Positions 28,791 through 36,877 of a stretch of DNA of 64,000 nucleotides are shown here, in pieces; the stretch's first letter is position 1; every line of letters starts with the position of its first letter. The notes under the pieces were generated by a model. The model had not been told where the DNA came from. It worked only from the letters and a program-made list of their open reading frames with translations, and searched no databases. Origin of the DNA: DASQZK01 sp963764345. Its GTDB lineage: Bacteria; Bacteroidota; Bacteroidia; Bacteroidales; GCA-2748055. The DNA lies in the NCBI GenBank assembly GCA_963764345.1, contig CAVXSF010000001.1, positions 110,232 through 174,231 on the forward strand, in the 5' to 3' direction. A program made the translations under genes and the position numbers.

Positions 28791-29505
28791 ATGGACTAAA
28801 ATCATTGAACTTGTAAATGTTGACAAGAATTATTTCATCGGCACCATTGTCGTTCCGGCTTTGCAATCCGTATCCCTGACGATTAATAAAAATGAGTATG
28901 TTGCCATCATGGGGCCTTCGGGTTCGGGCAAATCAACACTGATGAACCTTATCGGTTGTCTTGATACCGCAACCTCCGGAAAATATGTCCTTAACGGAAC
29001 TGATGTCAGTAAAATGGATGATAACCAGCTGGCGGATGTCAGAAACTCTGAGATAGGTTTCGTATTCCAGACATTTAATCTTCTGCCCCGTTACACTGCT
29101 CTTGAAAATGTTACGTTGCCACTGATATATGCGGGTAAATCCAAGGCATTCAGGGACGAAAGGGCGATGAAGGTTCTGGAAGACGTAGGTCTGACGGACC
29201 GGGTGACCCACCGGCCGAATGAACTCTCCGGCGGCCAGAGACAGCGTGTTGCGGTGGCACGGGCTCTGGTGAATGAACCTTCTATCATCCTGGCCGATGA
29301 GCCAACAGGCAACCTTGATTCGAAAACATCGGAAGACATCATGGCTCTCTTCGGCGACATTCACCGGAAGGGTAATACGGTTATACTCGTGACCCATGAA
29401 GAGGAGATTGCCCTTCATGCTCACCGTATTGTCCGTTTAAAAGATGGCCATATCGATGCTGATTATATCAATGAGAATCCTGTGGAAACCTTAGCTTCTG
29501 TCTGA
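28791..29505 (+). CDS. LolD/MacB-type ABC transporter ATPase (start frameshifted)
   Basis: The cytoplasmic ATPase of an ABC exporter or lipoprotein-release system. Walker A MGPSGSGKSTLMN, Q-loop GFVFQTFNLLPRYTALENVT, signature LSGGQRQRVAVARAL, Walker B ILADEPTGNLDSKTS and the H-loop VTHEEE are all intact. Upstream of 28861 (TTG, the first canonical start in frame) the frame stays open and conserved (IIELVNVDKNYFIG), but no start exists. ATG 28791 is in another frame (ATG GAC TAA); dropping one G gives MTKIIELVNVDKNY, the expected N-terminus, and a protein of 237 residues. No permease gene is adjacent, so the partner lies elsewhere. Confidence 0.87.
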
Positions 29506-29519
29506 TTAAAAATCTGAAT

Positions 29520-29534
29520 AGGGAGGTCATATTG
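29520..29534 (+). promoter_or_regulatory. Ribosome binding site that fixes a TTG start
   Basis: GGGAGG at 29520-29525 lies six bases before TTG 29532, and no ATG is available near the conserved N-terminus KIYTREGDKGTTALIGG. This shows that TTG is the start of the adenosyltransferase gene. Confidence 0.65.
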
Positions 29535-30074
29535 AAAATTTATACCAGAGAAGGGGATAAAGGAACTACTGCACTGATTGGTGGCCGCCGTGTACCCAAG
29601 TTTCATCAGAAAATTGAAGCATACGGTACAGTGGATGAATTGATGGCATACACAGGCTTATTGATGGATTCGTTCACCTCCTCCGGCAAAAAGGATTTGT
29701 TTATCTGGATCCTTGACCGGCTTATGACCATTGCCTCCCTCCTGGCCTCAGACGGTCAGGAAGAAGGACTCCCAAAGCTATTCCCGGAAGATGTGCAACG
29801 GCTAGAACAGGAGATCGATGCTATGGAGGATAAACTGCCGAAACTGCGTTCGTTTATCCTGCCCGGCGGACATCCGGCTGTATCATTGTGTCACGTGGTC
29901 AGAACCGTCTGTCGCAGAACTGAGAGAATTATCATCAAAGTATCAGAGGAATTTCAGGTGGATGAACTGATAATCAGTTTTCTAAACCGTTACTCCGACT
30001 TTCTTTTCGTCTATTCCCGTTTGATTTCCAACGAGTTGGGCTTTGGGGAAATAACATGGAAGCCAAAGTTGTAA
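29532..30074 (+). CDS. PduO-type cob(I)alamin adenosyltransferase
   Basis: This enzyme transfers the adenosyl group of ATP to cob(I)alamin, making adenosylcobalamin. The 180-residue protein has the diagnostic N-terminal ATP loop IYTREGDKGTTALIGGRRVPK (residues 3-22 region), the helix VDELMAYTGLL, the signature LPGGHPAVSLCHVVRTVCRRTER with substrate-binding Arg and the closing NRYSDFLFVYSRLISNELG. It is a trimeric all-alpha protein in studied homologues. Start is TTG with a strong ribosome site. It follows the ABC ATPase by 26 bases. Confidence 0.95.
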   Translation: MKIYTREGDKGTTALIGGRRVPKFHQKIEAYGTVDELMAYTGLLMDSFTSSGKKDLFIWILDRLMTIASLLASDGQEEGLPKLFPEDVQRLEQEIDAMEDKLPKLRSFILPGGHPAVSLCHVVRTVCRRTERIIIKVSEEFQVDELIISFLNRYSDFLFVYSRLISNELGFGEITWKPKL

Positions 30075-30098
30075 ATCTTAAAAAAGTTTTTATATTTG
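30068..30098 (+). promoter_or_regulatory. Bacteroidota-type promoter for DUF2795 gene
   Basis: GTTG at 30068-30071 (three of four matches to the -33 element TTTG) is followed after exactly 19 bases by TATATTTG at 30091-30098, a perfect match to TAnnTTTG. It is 47 bases before the start of the DUF2795 gene. This is the best promoter in the window and supports the assignment to Bacteroidota. Confidence 0.65.
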
Positions 30099-30145
30099 CG
30101 CAATTTTAAAATAACAAAAATTTATCCAAAAGAAATTTTTGTACT

Positions 30146-30367
30146 ATGTATTGGACACTCGAACTGGCATCAAAACTTGAAGATGCTCCCTGGCCGGCAA
30201 CAAAAGAGGAGTTAATAGATTTCGCGATCAGATCAGGAGCTCCCCTGGAGGTCATTGAGAACCTTCAGGAAATTGAAGATGAAGGTGAAATTTATGAAAG
30301 CATTGAAGATATCTGGCCTGATTATCCCAGTAAGGATGATTTCTTCTTTAACGAGGACGAATATTGA
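30146..30367 (+). CDS. DUF2795 small acidic protein
   Basis: A 73-residue, strongly acidic protein. Almost its whole length is the conserved pattern MYWTLELASKLEDAPWPATK, ELIDFAIRSGAPLEVIENLQ, and IWPDYPSKDDFFFNEDEY found near universally in Bacteroidota. Helical N-terminal and disordered acidic C-terminal parts are likely. No function is established. It has its own promoter and stands between the adenosyltransferase and the convergent OstA-like gene. Confidence 0.92.
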   Translation: MYWTLELASKLEDAPWPATKEELIDFAIRSGAPLEVIENLQEIEDEGEIYESIEDIWPDYPSKDDFFFNEDEY

Positions 30368-30376
30368 GTGACTTTT

Positions 30377-30393
30377 CTGCCGGTTTCCGGCAG
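30377..30393 (+). terminator. Possible terminator hairpin
   Basis: CTGCCGG-TTT-CCGGCAG forms a perfect seven-pair stem ten bases after the DUF2795 stop. The following tract (TCTTAG) is short of T, so termination is plausible but not certain. Confidence 0.4.
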
Positions 30394-30490
30394 TCTTAGA
30401 GTGAGCTAATGTTTTTCGTGAATCACTGTGGCTGAATGTGCCTGCTAATCAGGTGGGTTATCTCGGTTATCTGCAGAATTTAATCTGTGA

Positions 30491-32060
30491 TCATTCCTTG
30501 TCGGCCGCAACCGGCGCAACTACTGCGCTATCCCGTTTCCATACAAACACATCATTTTTGCTCAGCGGGCGGTATTCCCCGAACCACCGGAAATTTTTAA
30601 AATATCTTTCGTTTTCCGGAAACTTGTTGAGAGGATAATACACAAGATCAGGATTGAGAAGATAAATGATATAATCCACTTTATTCTTTTTGAATTTTAT
30701 TGTGAGATTGGCACACTCGGCTTTATTCACTCCAATAAACCTGTTCCCGTCTTTTGCATAATATATGGTCTGTGAATTACCATCCACATCTATCTGGGTA
30801 AGTTGATTTTGCTTAATGTAACCGATCATGGATCGTCCAATGATCTGGTTGTATTTTACTGAATCCTCGCGGGAGATGATAAAGGCATCATTGGTCATTT
30901 CCAGGTGGTCGGCCTGTTGGTTTTTGATAAACATGCTGATAAATTCCGCCGTGATCTGGTTCTCATCTGACCAGATTACAGGTTCACCAAAGAACCGGAA
31001 GACGGAATCCACATCAGAGTATACCAGCGAATCGCATTTTCCCTGCATATCATCCCTGAAGAGTTTTACATGCCGGTATGCCTTGATGATGTTGAAATCG
31101 GGCACGGTATCGGGGGCAGACTTGAGCGTATCCGCATGCACATAAAGGCTGTCTTGTTTATCATCCACCTGGATCATCAGAGCTTTGTCGGTGAGCATGG
31201 CATACTTCGTCTTTTCCATATAAATGGCTTTATTGCCCTTCAGGATGACATTTTGCGATGTATCTACCAGTACCACATTTTTGAATGCCTTGCCCAAGCC
31301 GGTCTCCCGCTCATAATACAGGCTGTCACCGCTGTAGTGTTTTACCGTCGCTCTCTAACCATGCATTCTGGTTGAACTGCGAAATGTTATTTTTCGTGTC
31401 ATACCAGCCATTCTCACAATAGATGAAGTTACTGTCGGAGATGATATCGGTCGGACCAAGAAAATACGCTATTTCCGAAACGCTGTTATATTTTAGCGTA
31501 TCGGAATACATGGTATACTGGGGATTGGTTACTACAACACTGTCCTTAAAAAAGAATAGTTTCTGCTTGGAGTAGTAATTCCCCTGAATGCTTTTAAGGG
31601 TGTTATCCCCGTTGACAATGCGGCCGCCACCAATGTAATAGGCCAGGTCAGTATTAAAGTTGTAATCTATGTAATCTGTCGTCAGGCGGCTTTCCTTGTC
31701 GATCAGGACCACATTATTCCGGACATTAGCCATCCGGATGTCGCCCCGGTATTTCAGGAAGTCGCCATAGAGGTCGAGTGTATCACCCTGCCACAGGTGT
31801 ACATTGCTGTAGGCATCCACCATGTTCTCCTCGGAATAGTAATAGGCGCTGTCACAGGTCATATACACATCCTCATGCTTGAAACGAACATTTCCGATAA
31901 GACGCTTGGCATTGTTGCCCAGTTCATTGTCAAACTCAATATAATCGGCGACGATATTGATCTGGTGAACCTGCTGGGCCAGGATGTGGGGATGAAAAAC
32001 CATTATGACAAGGAACAGAGCAACCGCCCGGCGGATAAAGAATCGTTTTAATTTGCTCAT
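30491..32060 (-). CDS. OstA/LptA-like exported protein (apparent +1 frameshift)
   Basis: A secreted protein with OstA-type beta-jellyroll repeats, related to LptA/LptD domains that carry lipopolysaccharide across the periplasm. I start it at ATG 32060, where a signal peptide follows (KLKRFFIRRAVALFLVIMV ... HILAQ). Repeats include NIVADYIEFDNELG, YLYGDFLKYRGDIRMAN-like strands and DSVVVTNPQYTMYSDTLKYN. The frame ends falsely at LESDGKTLQR; deleting one A from the AAAA run (plus T-run 31340-31343) gives LESDGKHYSGDSLYYERETG and continues to 30491, total about 522 residues. It follows the parvulin genes, consistent with outer-membrane assembly. Confidence 0.82.
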
Positions 32061-32183
32061 GCAGGATAGGGCTGAGAATGTTTGCCGAATTATGACATAA
32101 TGTACTATTCTTGAATCAGCCTTTAACATGTCAGGATTTTTTCAAAATATCGGAACGAAATGTCGAAACAGCATTTCCGGAAA

Positions 32184-33533
32184 TTAATCATCCGTTTTCA
32201 GCCAGCCGTTTTTGATGAAATCACATGTCTTGAAAGAATCATCGATATGGATATACGTATCTTTTTGCTTATTCTGTATCCATTTGTCGATAATATTCTG
32301 GCGTTTCTGTGCGAGGGCCATCATCTGGATCATCATATAATCCTGATCCAGGTTGGCCTTGTGAGGGTTTGTCCTGGACTTCAGACGAACGACTTTATAT
32401 ATGGTTTTACCGTTCTCGTCGGTTGATTCATAAGGGTCGGAGATCTCACCTACTTTCAGGTCCCTGACTACGAGGTAATCCTTGGTATCAAGCTGTTTGA
32501 GCTCGAATTGTGACGAACCCGTCTCCTGGTTTACAACCAGCCCGTTGTTCATGGCAGTATTTTTATCCTGGGAATAGTACCTTGCAGCCTTATCGAAGGT
32601 GATGCTGTCTTTCCGGATAGCGCCGACGATGCTGTCGAGACGGGCAATGGCCTTCTGCCTGGCTTCAGGGTTGATCTTTGGTTTCATCAGGATGTGGCGG
32701 GTATCGACCCGGTCGTCTTTCCGGTCGACAAGCTGGATGATGTGGTATCCGAACTCAGATTCCACGATCTTGGATATCCCTCCTTTCTTAAGGGCAAAGG
32801 CGGCTTTGGCGTATACCGGGTCAAGTTCCCCCCTGGATTTATACCCGATGTCTCCGCCATTGGAAGCGGAAGGGCCCTCGGAATAAAGAATGGCGAGGGT
32901 CTCAAAACTTTCACCGTCCATGATACGTTTCCTGAGTTCCAGTAATTTCTCCTTGACTTCGAAAATGGCGTCTGCACTCAATGGAGGATCAGCCACGATC
33001 TGCTGTATTTCAACCTGGGCATCGACGGTGGGAATACTGTCGGGGTTCAGGCCGTTATAAAATTTACGGACTTCCGATGGGGTCACCTTAATATCACCGG
33101 TGATCTTCTGTTCCATTTTCTGCGTGATGAGCTGTTCGCGCATGGATTCCCTGAAATCTTCCTTGATTTCGAGAATGGTTTTTCCAAAATAGGCTTCCAG
33201 TTCATCCTGCCCGCCAATCTGGTTGATGAAGTATTGCATCCTGTTTTCCAGTTCGGTATTGACAGTGCTCTCTGAGACTTCGATACTGTCGATCTTTGCC
33301 TGGTCAAGCATCAGTTTTTGCTCCAGGAAACTCCTGAGAATGTTGCATCTCAGATCGGGCAGTGTAACCCTTTGGGCGCGCATCTGCAGGTACTGGCTTT
33401 CTATATCCGACTGAAGAATGGTATAGTCCCCGACCACCGCCACCACGCGGTCGATCATCAAAGGTTGTGCTGCTGCGGTAAAACTAAGCAAAAGGGTAAA
33501 AACTATGATCAGATACTTTGAATGGTGCTTCAT
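32184..33533 (-). CDS. surA: SurA-like periplasmic peptidyl-prolyl isomerase
   Basis: A periplasmic chaperone for outer-membrane proteins, 449 residues with a signal peptide (IIVFTLLLSFTAAAQP). A SurA N-terminal helical domain (about 25-170, starting MIDRVVAVVGDYTILQSDIE) is followed by a parvulin domain (about 175-270) with GGDIGYKSRGELDPVYAKAA and EFGYHIIQLVDR, then a second degenerate parvulin (DTRHILMKPKINPEARQKA). Eleven bases separate it from the upstream lipoprotein gene; the three parvulin genes and the OstA-like gene form one probable operon. Confidence 0.9.
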   Translation of the reverse strand: MKHHSKYLIIVFTLLLSFTAAAQPLMIDRVVAVVGDYTILQSDIESQYLQMRAQRVTLPDLRCNILRSFLEQKLMLDQAKIDSIEVSESTVNTELENRMQYFINQIGGQDELEAYFGKTILEIKEDFRESMREQLITQKMEQKITGDIKVTPSEVRKFYNGLNPDSIPTVDAQVEIQQIVADPPLSADAIFEVKEKLLELRKRIMDGESFETLAILYSEGPSASNGGDIGYKSRGELDPVYAKAAFALKKGGISKIVESEFGYHIIQLVDRKDDRVDTRHILMKPKINPEARQKAIARLDSIVGAIRKDSITFDKAARYYSQDKNTAMNNGLVVNQETGSSQFELKQLDTKDYLVVRDLKVGEISDPYESTDENGKTIYKVVRLKSRTNPHKANLDQDYMMIQMMALAQKRQNIIDKWIQNKQKDTYIHIDDSFKTCDFIKNGWLKTDD

Positions 33534-33544
33534 ATGTTGAGTGC

Positions 33545-34396
33545 TTAATATATTTCGGCCTGGTTCCGGCTTAATCCTTCCTTGTATACGGTGTTCTCCA
33601 GGTCCTGTAAATATTGGATCTTTCGTTTGTTCATGAGTACGCTGCGAATATCATCTCTCACCAGTTCAAGGGGGGCAACCTGGCCTTCCTGAATTCTGTC
33701 GATGATATGGATGAAATGATACGATAGCGAATCGCTGGTTTCAATGTTGCGGTTATAGTTAAGGTATCGCCCCGGGTTGTCAATCTTTAAGGGCGTTTCA
33801 CCGATCAGCTCACTGAATTTTATCCAGTGGTCGCTGTCGATAATGCATTTCTCTCCGTAGGTGCTGCAGTAATCCTGCAGTGCACTGAGATCTTCTTCCT
33901 TCTCCGAACGGTACCACGTCCTTACCTTATTTATATCCGGCGCTGAAACAGGGATCTTCACATAGGTAGCCTTTACCACGTCGGAACTGAGAATATAATT
34001 TGAGGAATTCTCCTCGTAGTAGGCTTTGATCTCTTTTTCAGGGATAATGGTATCCAGGTTATGAGCTAGCAGGTTTTGTTTGTATTTAAATATAAGAAGC
34101 GACGTCCTGTACTCTTCAACCTGTCTATTTACATCTTTTTCGTCGGCGGGGAGATTATCTTCGGCCTGTTTCAGTAAAAGCTGGTTTCTGACCCATTCAT
34201 CGATCAGTCTCCTTGCAGCTTTTATGCTGTCTTCCGGTGAAAGTCCTTCCTGAATATGCTCACTCAGGTCGGAAGGGTAGAGGTAGGTATTGTTTACCTT
34301 GGCCACAGGGCGTTCCTGGGTGGCCTTATTCACCCTGGTACAGGCAAAAAAGGCAATACCGATCAATAGTATAAGCCCTGTAATTTTTCGTTGCAT
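33545..34396 (-). CDS. Parvulin-associated lipoprotein (SurA_N-like)
   Basis: A 283-residue lipoprotein with lipobox near FFACTR (Cys about residue 19). The sequence after it (VAKVNNTYLYPSDLSEHIQ, WVRNQLLLKQAEDNLP) matches the SurA/PpiD N-terminal helical module. No recognisable parvulin active-site block (GGDLG / GYHI) follows, only SYHFIHIIDRIQEGQVAPLE near residue 230, the remains of the last strand. It is therefore probably a chaperone without isomerase activity, anchored to the inner face of the outer membrane or to the inner membrane. It sits between two true parvulins. Confidence 0.78.
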   Translation of the reverse strand: MQRKITGLILLIGIAFFACTRVNKATQERPVAKVNNTYLYPSDLSEHIQEGLSPEDSIKAARRLIDEWVRNQLLLKQAEDNLPADEKDVNRQVEEYRTSLLIFKYKQNLLAHNLDTIIPEKEIKAYYEENSSNYILSSDVVKATYVKIPVSAPDINKVRTWYRSEKEEDLSALQDYCSTYGEKCIIDSDHWIKFSELIGETPLKIDNPGRYLNYNRNIETSDSLSYHFIHIIDRIQEGQVAPLELVRDDIRSVLMNKRKIQYLQDLENTVYKEGLSRNQAEIY

Positions 34397-34399
34397 AAC

Positions 34400-36379
34400 T
34401 TATTCCCTGATTTTTGCCAAAACATCCTGGTTGACATGTACCGGGTATTTATTTCTGAGTTCCTTCACCCAATTATTCTCAAGATATTTTTGGTAATCGG
34501 CGGTGACAAGTCCCCTGGCTTCGTCGAGTTTTCTGCCTTGCGGAGGAAGGGTCGACTTTACATACACAAAGGCAGGCTTCCCGTCTTTGTTAAAGGTTTT
34601 CCCTATGCCCTGTGTCCAGCCTGTGGCATCTACTGCTTTGTTATCCCCTTTTTCATATTTGCCGTATTCCACGGTGACACACGGGATGGTATCACCCTTG
34701 CAGAGTTTGGAGATCAGGTAGGACTGGCTGAATTTCTTTTTTCCGCCTTTCTTTTCAGTCAGAGTACGGGCCTGGTCCAGAAGTGAGCTGTCTTTCAGTA
34801 CAATGGTATAGGCTTCGGCCCGTTTCTCCCACATATACTCATTTTTATGATTTTTGTAGTAATTTTCAAGTCCTGCCGAGTCTTTTACTGCCTTCGACCA
34901 GACCGTTTTATCTGTAAGGTCGAACAGAAGGATGCCATCATGATATTCCTGCAGAACATTACGGAAATCGGGATATTTACGCTCGAGCTGACTGTCTTCG
35001 TAAGCGGTAAGCTTTTCATCCATAAAATTATTGAACAGTTCATTCATATAAACGACAAGGCTTATCGGTGCGGTTTTGGTCTGTTTCTTTTCGAGATAAT
35101 CTGCGAATTCTCCTGCCGTTACCTTCTGATCGGCGATGGTGAACAGAACCAGGCCTGCTACATTGTCAGGAACGGTATTTTTCCATTTTGCACTGAATAT
35201 GGAAGTATCGACCAGTGAGGTGATTTTATCATAGCTGCCCTGGTTGAAAGTGTAGTTATAATCATGTTTAACCTTTGCGATGAAGGCCTGTTTGCGAAGA
35301 TAACCCCTGGGACCATTGCCGAATTTGGGAACGATATTGGGTTTTTCTTCCTCGAAGGTTCCGACCCCTTTTTTCCCGAGGAGTTTGACCATATGCCAGC
35401 CGTAAAAGGATTGGAATGGTTTGCTGACATCTCCCGGGTTTTTCAGCGCGAAAGCTGCATTTTCGAATTCCTCGATCATCTGTCCGGAGCCGAACCACTG
35501 CAGTTCGCCGCCTTTCACGGCAGACACCCGGTCGTCTGAATTGTCTTTTGCCAGGGTGGCGAAATCGATGCCGTTCTGAAGGCTGTCATAGATGGCAAAG
35601 ATCTTCTTTTTAGCTGCCAGGGCCTGTGTAGAATCTTCTGACTGGGGTGCCCTGATAAAGATATGGGCCACATGTACGCTTCCCCGTGCCGGTCTCACTT
35701 CCTGAACTTTGATAATATGATATCCGAACTGACTGCGGAAAGGCATTGAAATTTCTCCGACCGGTGTGCTGTAGGCTGCATCTTCAAAGGGGAGGACCAT
35801 CCTGAACACGGAAAACCAGCCCAGGTCACCACCATTTCTTTTTGCTGAAGGGTCATCCGACGTAGCCCTGGCAACCTTGTCAAAATCTTCGCCGTCAAGG
35901 ATTCTTTTTCTGATCGTCATGATCTTGTTCCATGCATAAAGCGTATCCTCTGGCGACGCCTTTGGGTCAAGGCTGACCAGGATATGGCTGGCATGAATCT
36001 CCTTCTTCATCCGTTCATAAGCCTCATGAGCAAAACGGTCTACAGCATCGGGATCCGACAGGTAGGGCCGGGCAAGCTGTGCCCTGTATGAATTATATTC
36101 ATCGAGGAAGGCTTTTGTTGTATCCATTCCCAGGTTTTCAGCTTCAATCACTTTGAGCTTGAAGTTAATGAACATGTCGAGATACTCTTCAGGACTCTGT
36201 TTTTGGGAAACACTCTCATTATTGTTCTTCTGATAGATACGCTCAAATTCACCGGCGGTAATCTTTCTGTCGCCGATAGTCATGAGTACCTCATCTTTAT
36301 AATTGGCAGTACTCTGGGCATTCAGCGGGAGGGCGAGGATAAAGCAGATTACGAAAAGAAGAGCGGTCATTTTCTTCAT
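34400..36379 (-). CDS. Two-parvulin-domain periplasmic peptidyl-prolyl isomerase
   Basis: A 659-residue exported protein (signal TALLFVICFILALPLNAQ). A SurA/PpiD-like N-terminal helical region is followed by two complete rotamase domains: IHASHILVSLDPKASPEDTL ... GGDLGWFSVFRMVLPFEDAA ... FGYHIIKVQEV (about 120-230), and VHVAHIFIRAPQSEDSTQAL ... GGELQWFGSGQMIEEFENAA ... YGWHMVKLLG (about 235-340). The C-terminal 300 residues are helical and unlike known catalytic domains. It begins the chaperone block just downstream of the guaB remnant and most likely assists folding of outer-membrane proteins. Confidence 0.88.
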   Translation of the reverse strand: MKKMTALLFVICFILALPLNAQSTANYKDEVLMTIGDRKITAGEFERIYQKNNNESVSQKQSPEEYLDMFINFKLKVIEAENLGMDTTKAFLDEYNSYRAQLARPYLSDPDAVDRFAHEAYERMKKEIHASHILVSLDPKASPEDTLYAWNKIMTIRKRILDGEDFDKVARATSDDPSAKRNGGDLGWFSVFRMVLPFEDAAYSTPVGEISMPFRSQFGYHIIKVQEVRPARGSVHVAHIFIRAPQSEDSTQALAAKKKIFAIYDSLQNGIDFATLAKDNSDDRVSAVKGGELQWFGSGQMIEEFENAAFALKNPGDVSKPFQSFYGWHMVKLLGKKGVGTFEEEKPNIVPKFGNGPRGYLRKQAFIAKVKHDYNYTFNQGSYDKITSLVDTSIFSAKWKNTVPDNVAGLVLFTIADQKVTAGEFADYLEKKQTKTAPISLVVYMNELFNNFMDEKLTAYEDSQLERKYPDFRNVLQEYHDGILLFDLTDKTVWSKAVKDSAGLENYYKNHKNEYMWEKRAEAYTIVLKDSSLLDQARTLTEKKGGKKKFSQSYLISKLCKGDTIPCVTVEYGKYEKGDNKAVDATGWTQGIGKTFNKDGKPAFVYVKSTLPPQGRKLDEARGLVTADYQKYLENNWVKELRNKYPVHVNQDVLAKIRE

Positions 36380-36440
36380 GGCAGATTAAATTGTTCGTTA
36401 ATTATTGATGTATTAAACGGAATTTCAGTCATCTTATTTT

Positions 36441-36764
36441 CTAACGGATGTAGTTTGGTGCTTCACGGGTGATGGTCACATCATGGGCATGACTTTCAGG
36501 AATGCCGGCATTGGTGATCCGGACGAACCGTGCTTTCATCAGTTCGCTGATGCGGGGTGCACCGCAATAACCCATCCCTGCATGTAATCCGCCGGAAGCT
36601 GGTAAACCACTTCAGACAACGTGCCCTTACACGGTGCCCGTGCTCCAAATCCTTCAGGGCCGAGCTTGCTGATATCGTCTTTCACATCCTGAAAATTTAG
36701 GAACAAGCAAAACATCATCGAATGTCAGTCCCTCAGAATTTATTTTATCCTCTATAAATGACAT
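36441..36764 (-). pseudogene. guaB: IMP dehydrogenase remnant with large internal deletion
   Basis: The minus strand starts at ATG 36764 with SFIEDKINSEGLTFDDVLLV, the true N-terminus of IMP dehydrogenase. After about 24 codons it jumps to DVKDDISKLGPEGFGARAP and LSEVVYQL, then, after a further one-base deletion, GGLHAGMGYCGAPRISELMK and the canonical end AHDVTITREAPNYIR at 36441. About 370 codons, including the catalytic Cys loop and CBS domains, are missing. The position before the parvulin genes is the usual one for guaB in this phylum, so this is the native locus. Either a true deletion or an assembly collapse. Confidence 0.88.
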
Positions 36765-36849
36765 TGATTTATTTTGGTTAATTTTAAATGGTGTGAAATT
36801 ACAAAAAAATAGAGAATCCAAGCCAGATTTTTTATTTTCATCGACGCAT

Positions 36850-36857
36850 TACCTTTG
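36850..36857 (+). promoter_or_regulatory. Probable recQ -7 element
   Basis: TACCTTTG matches the Bacteroidota -7 consensus and lies 20 bases before the recQ ATG. The -33 position holds only an ATTTTTT tract. Confidence 0.45.
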
Positions 36858-36877
36858 CTCTACCTCTTAAACCTGAA

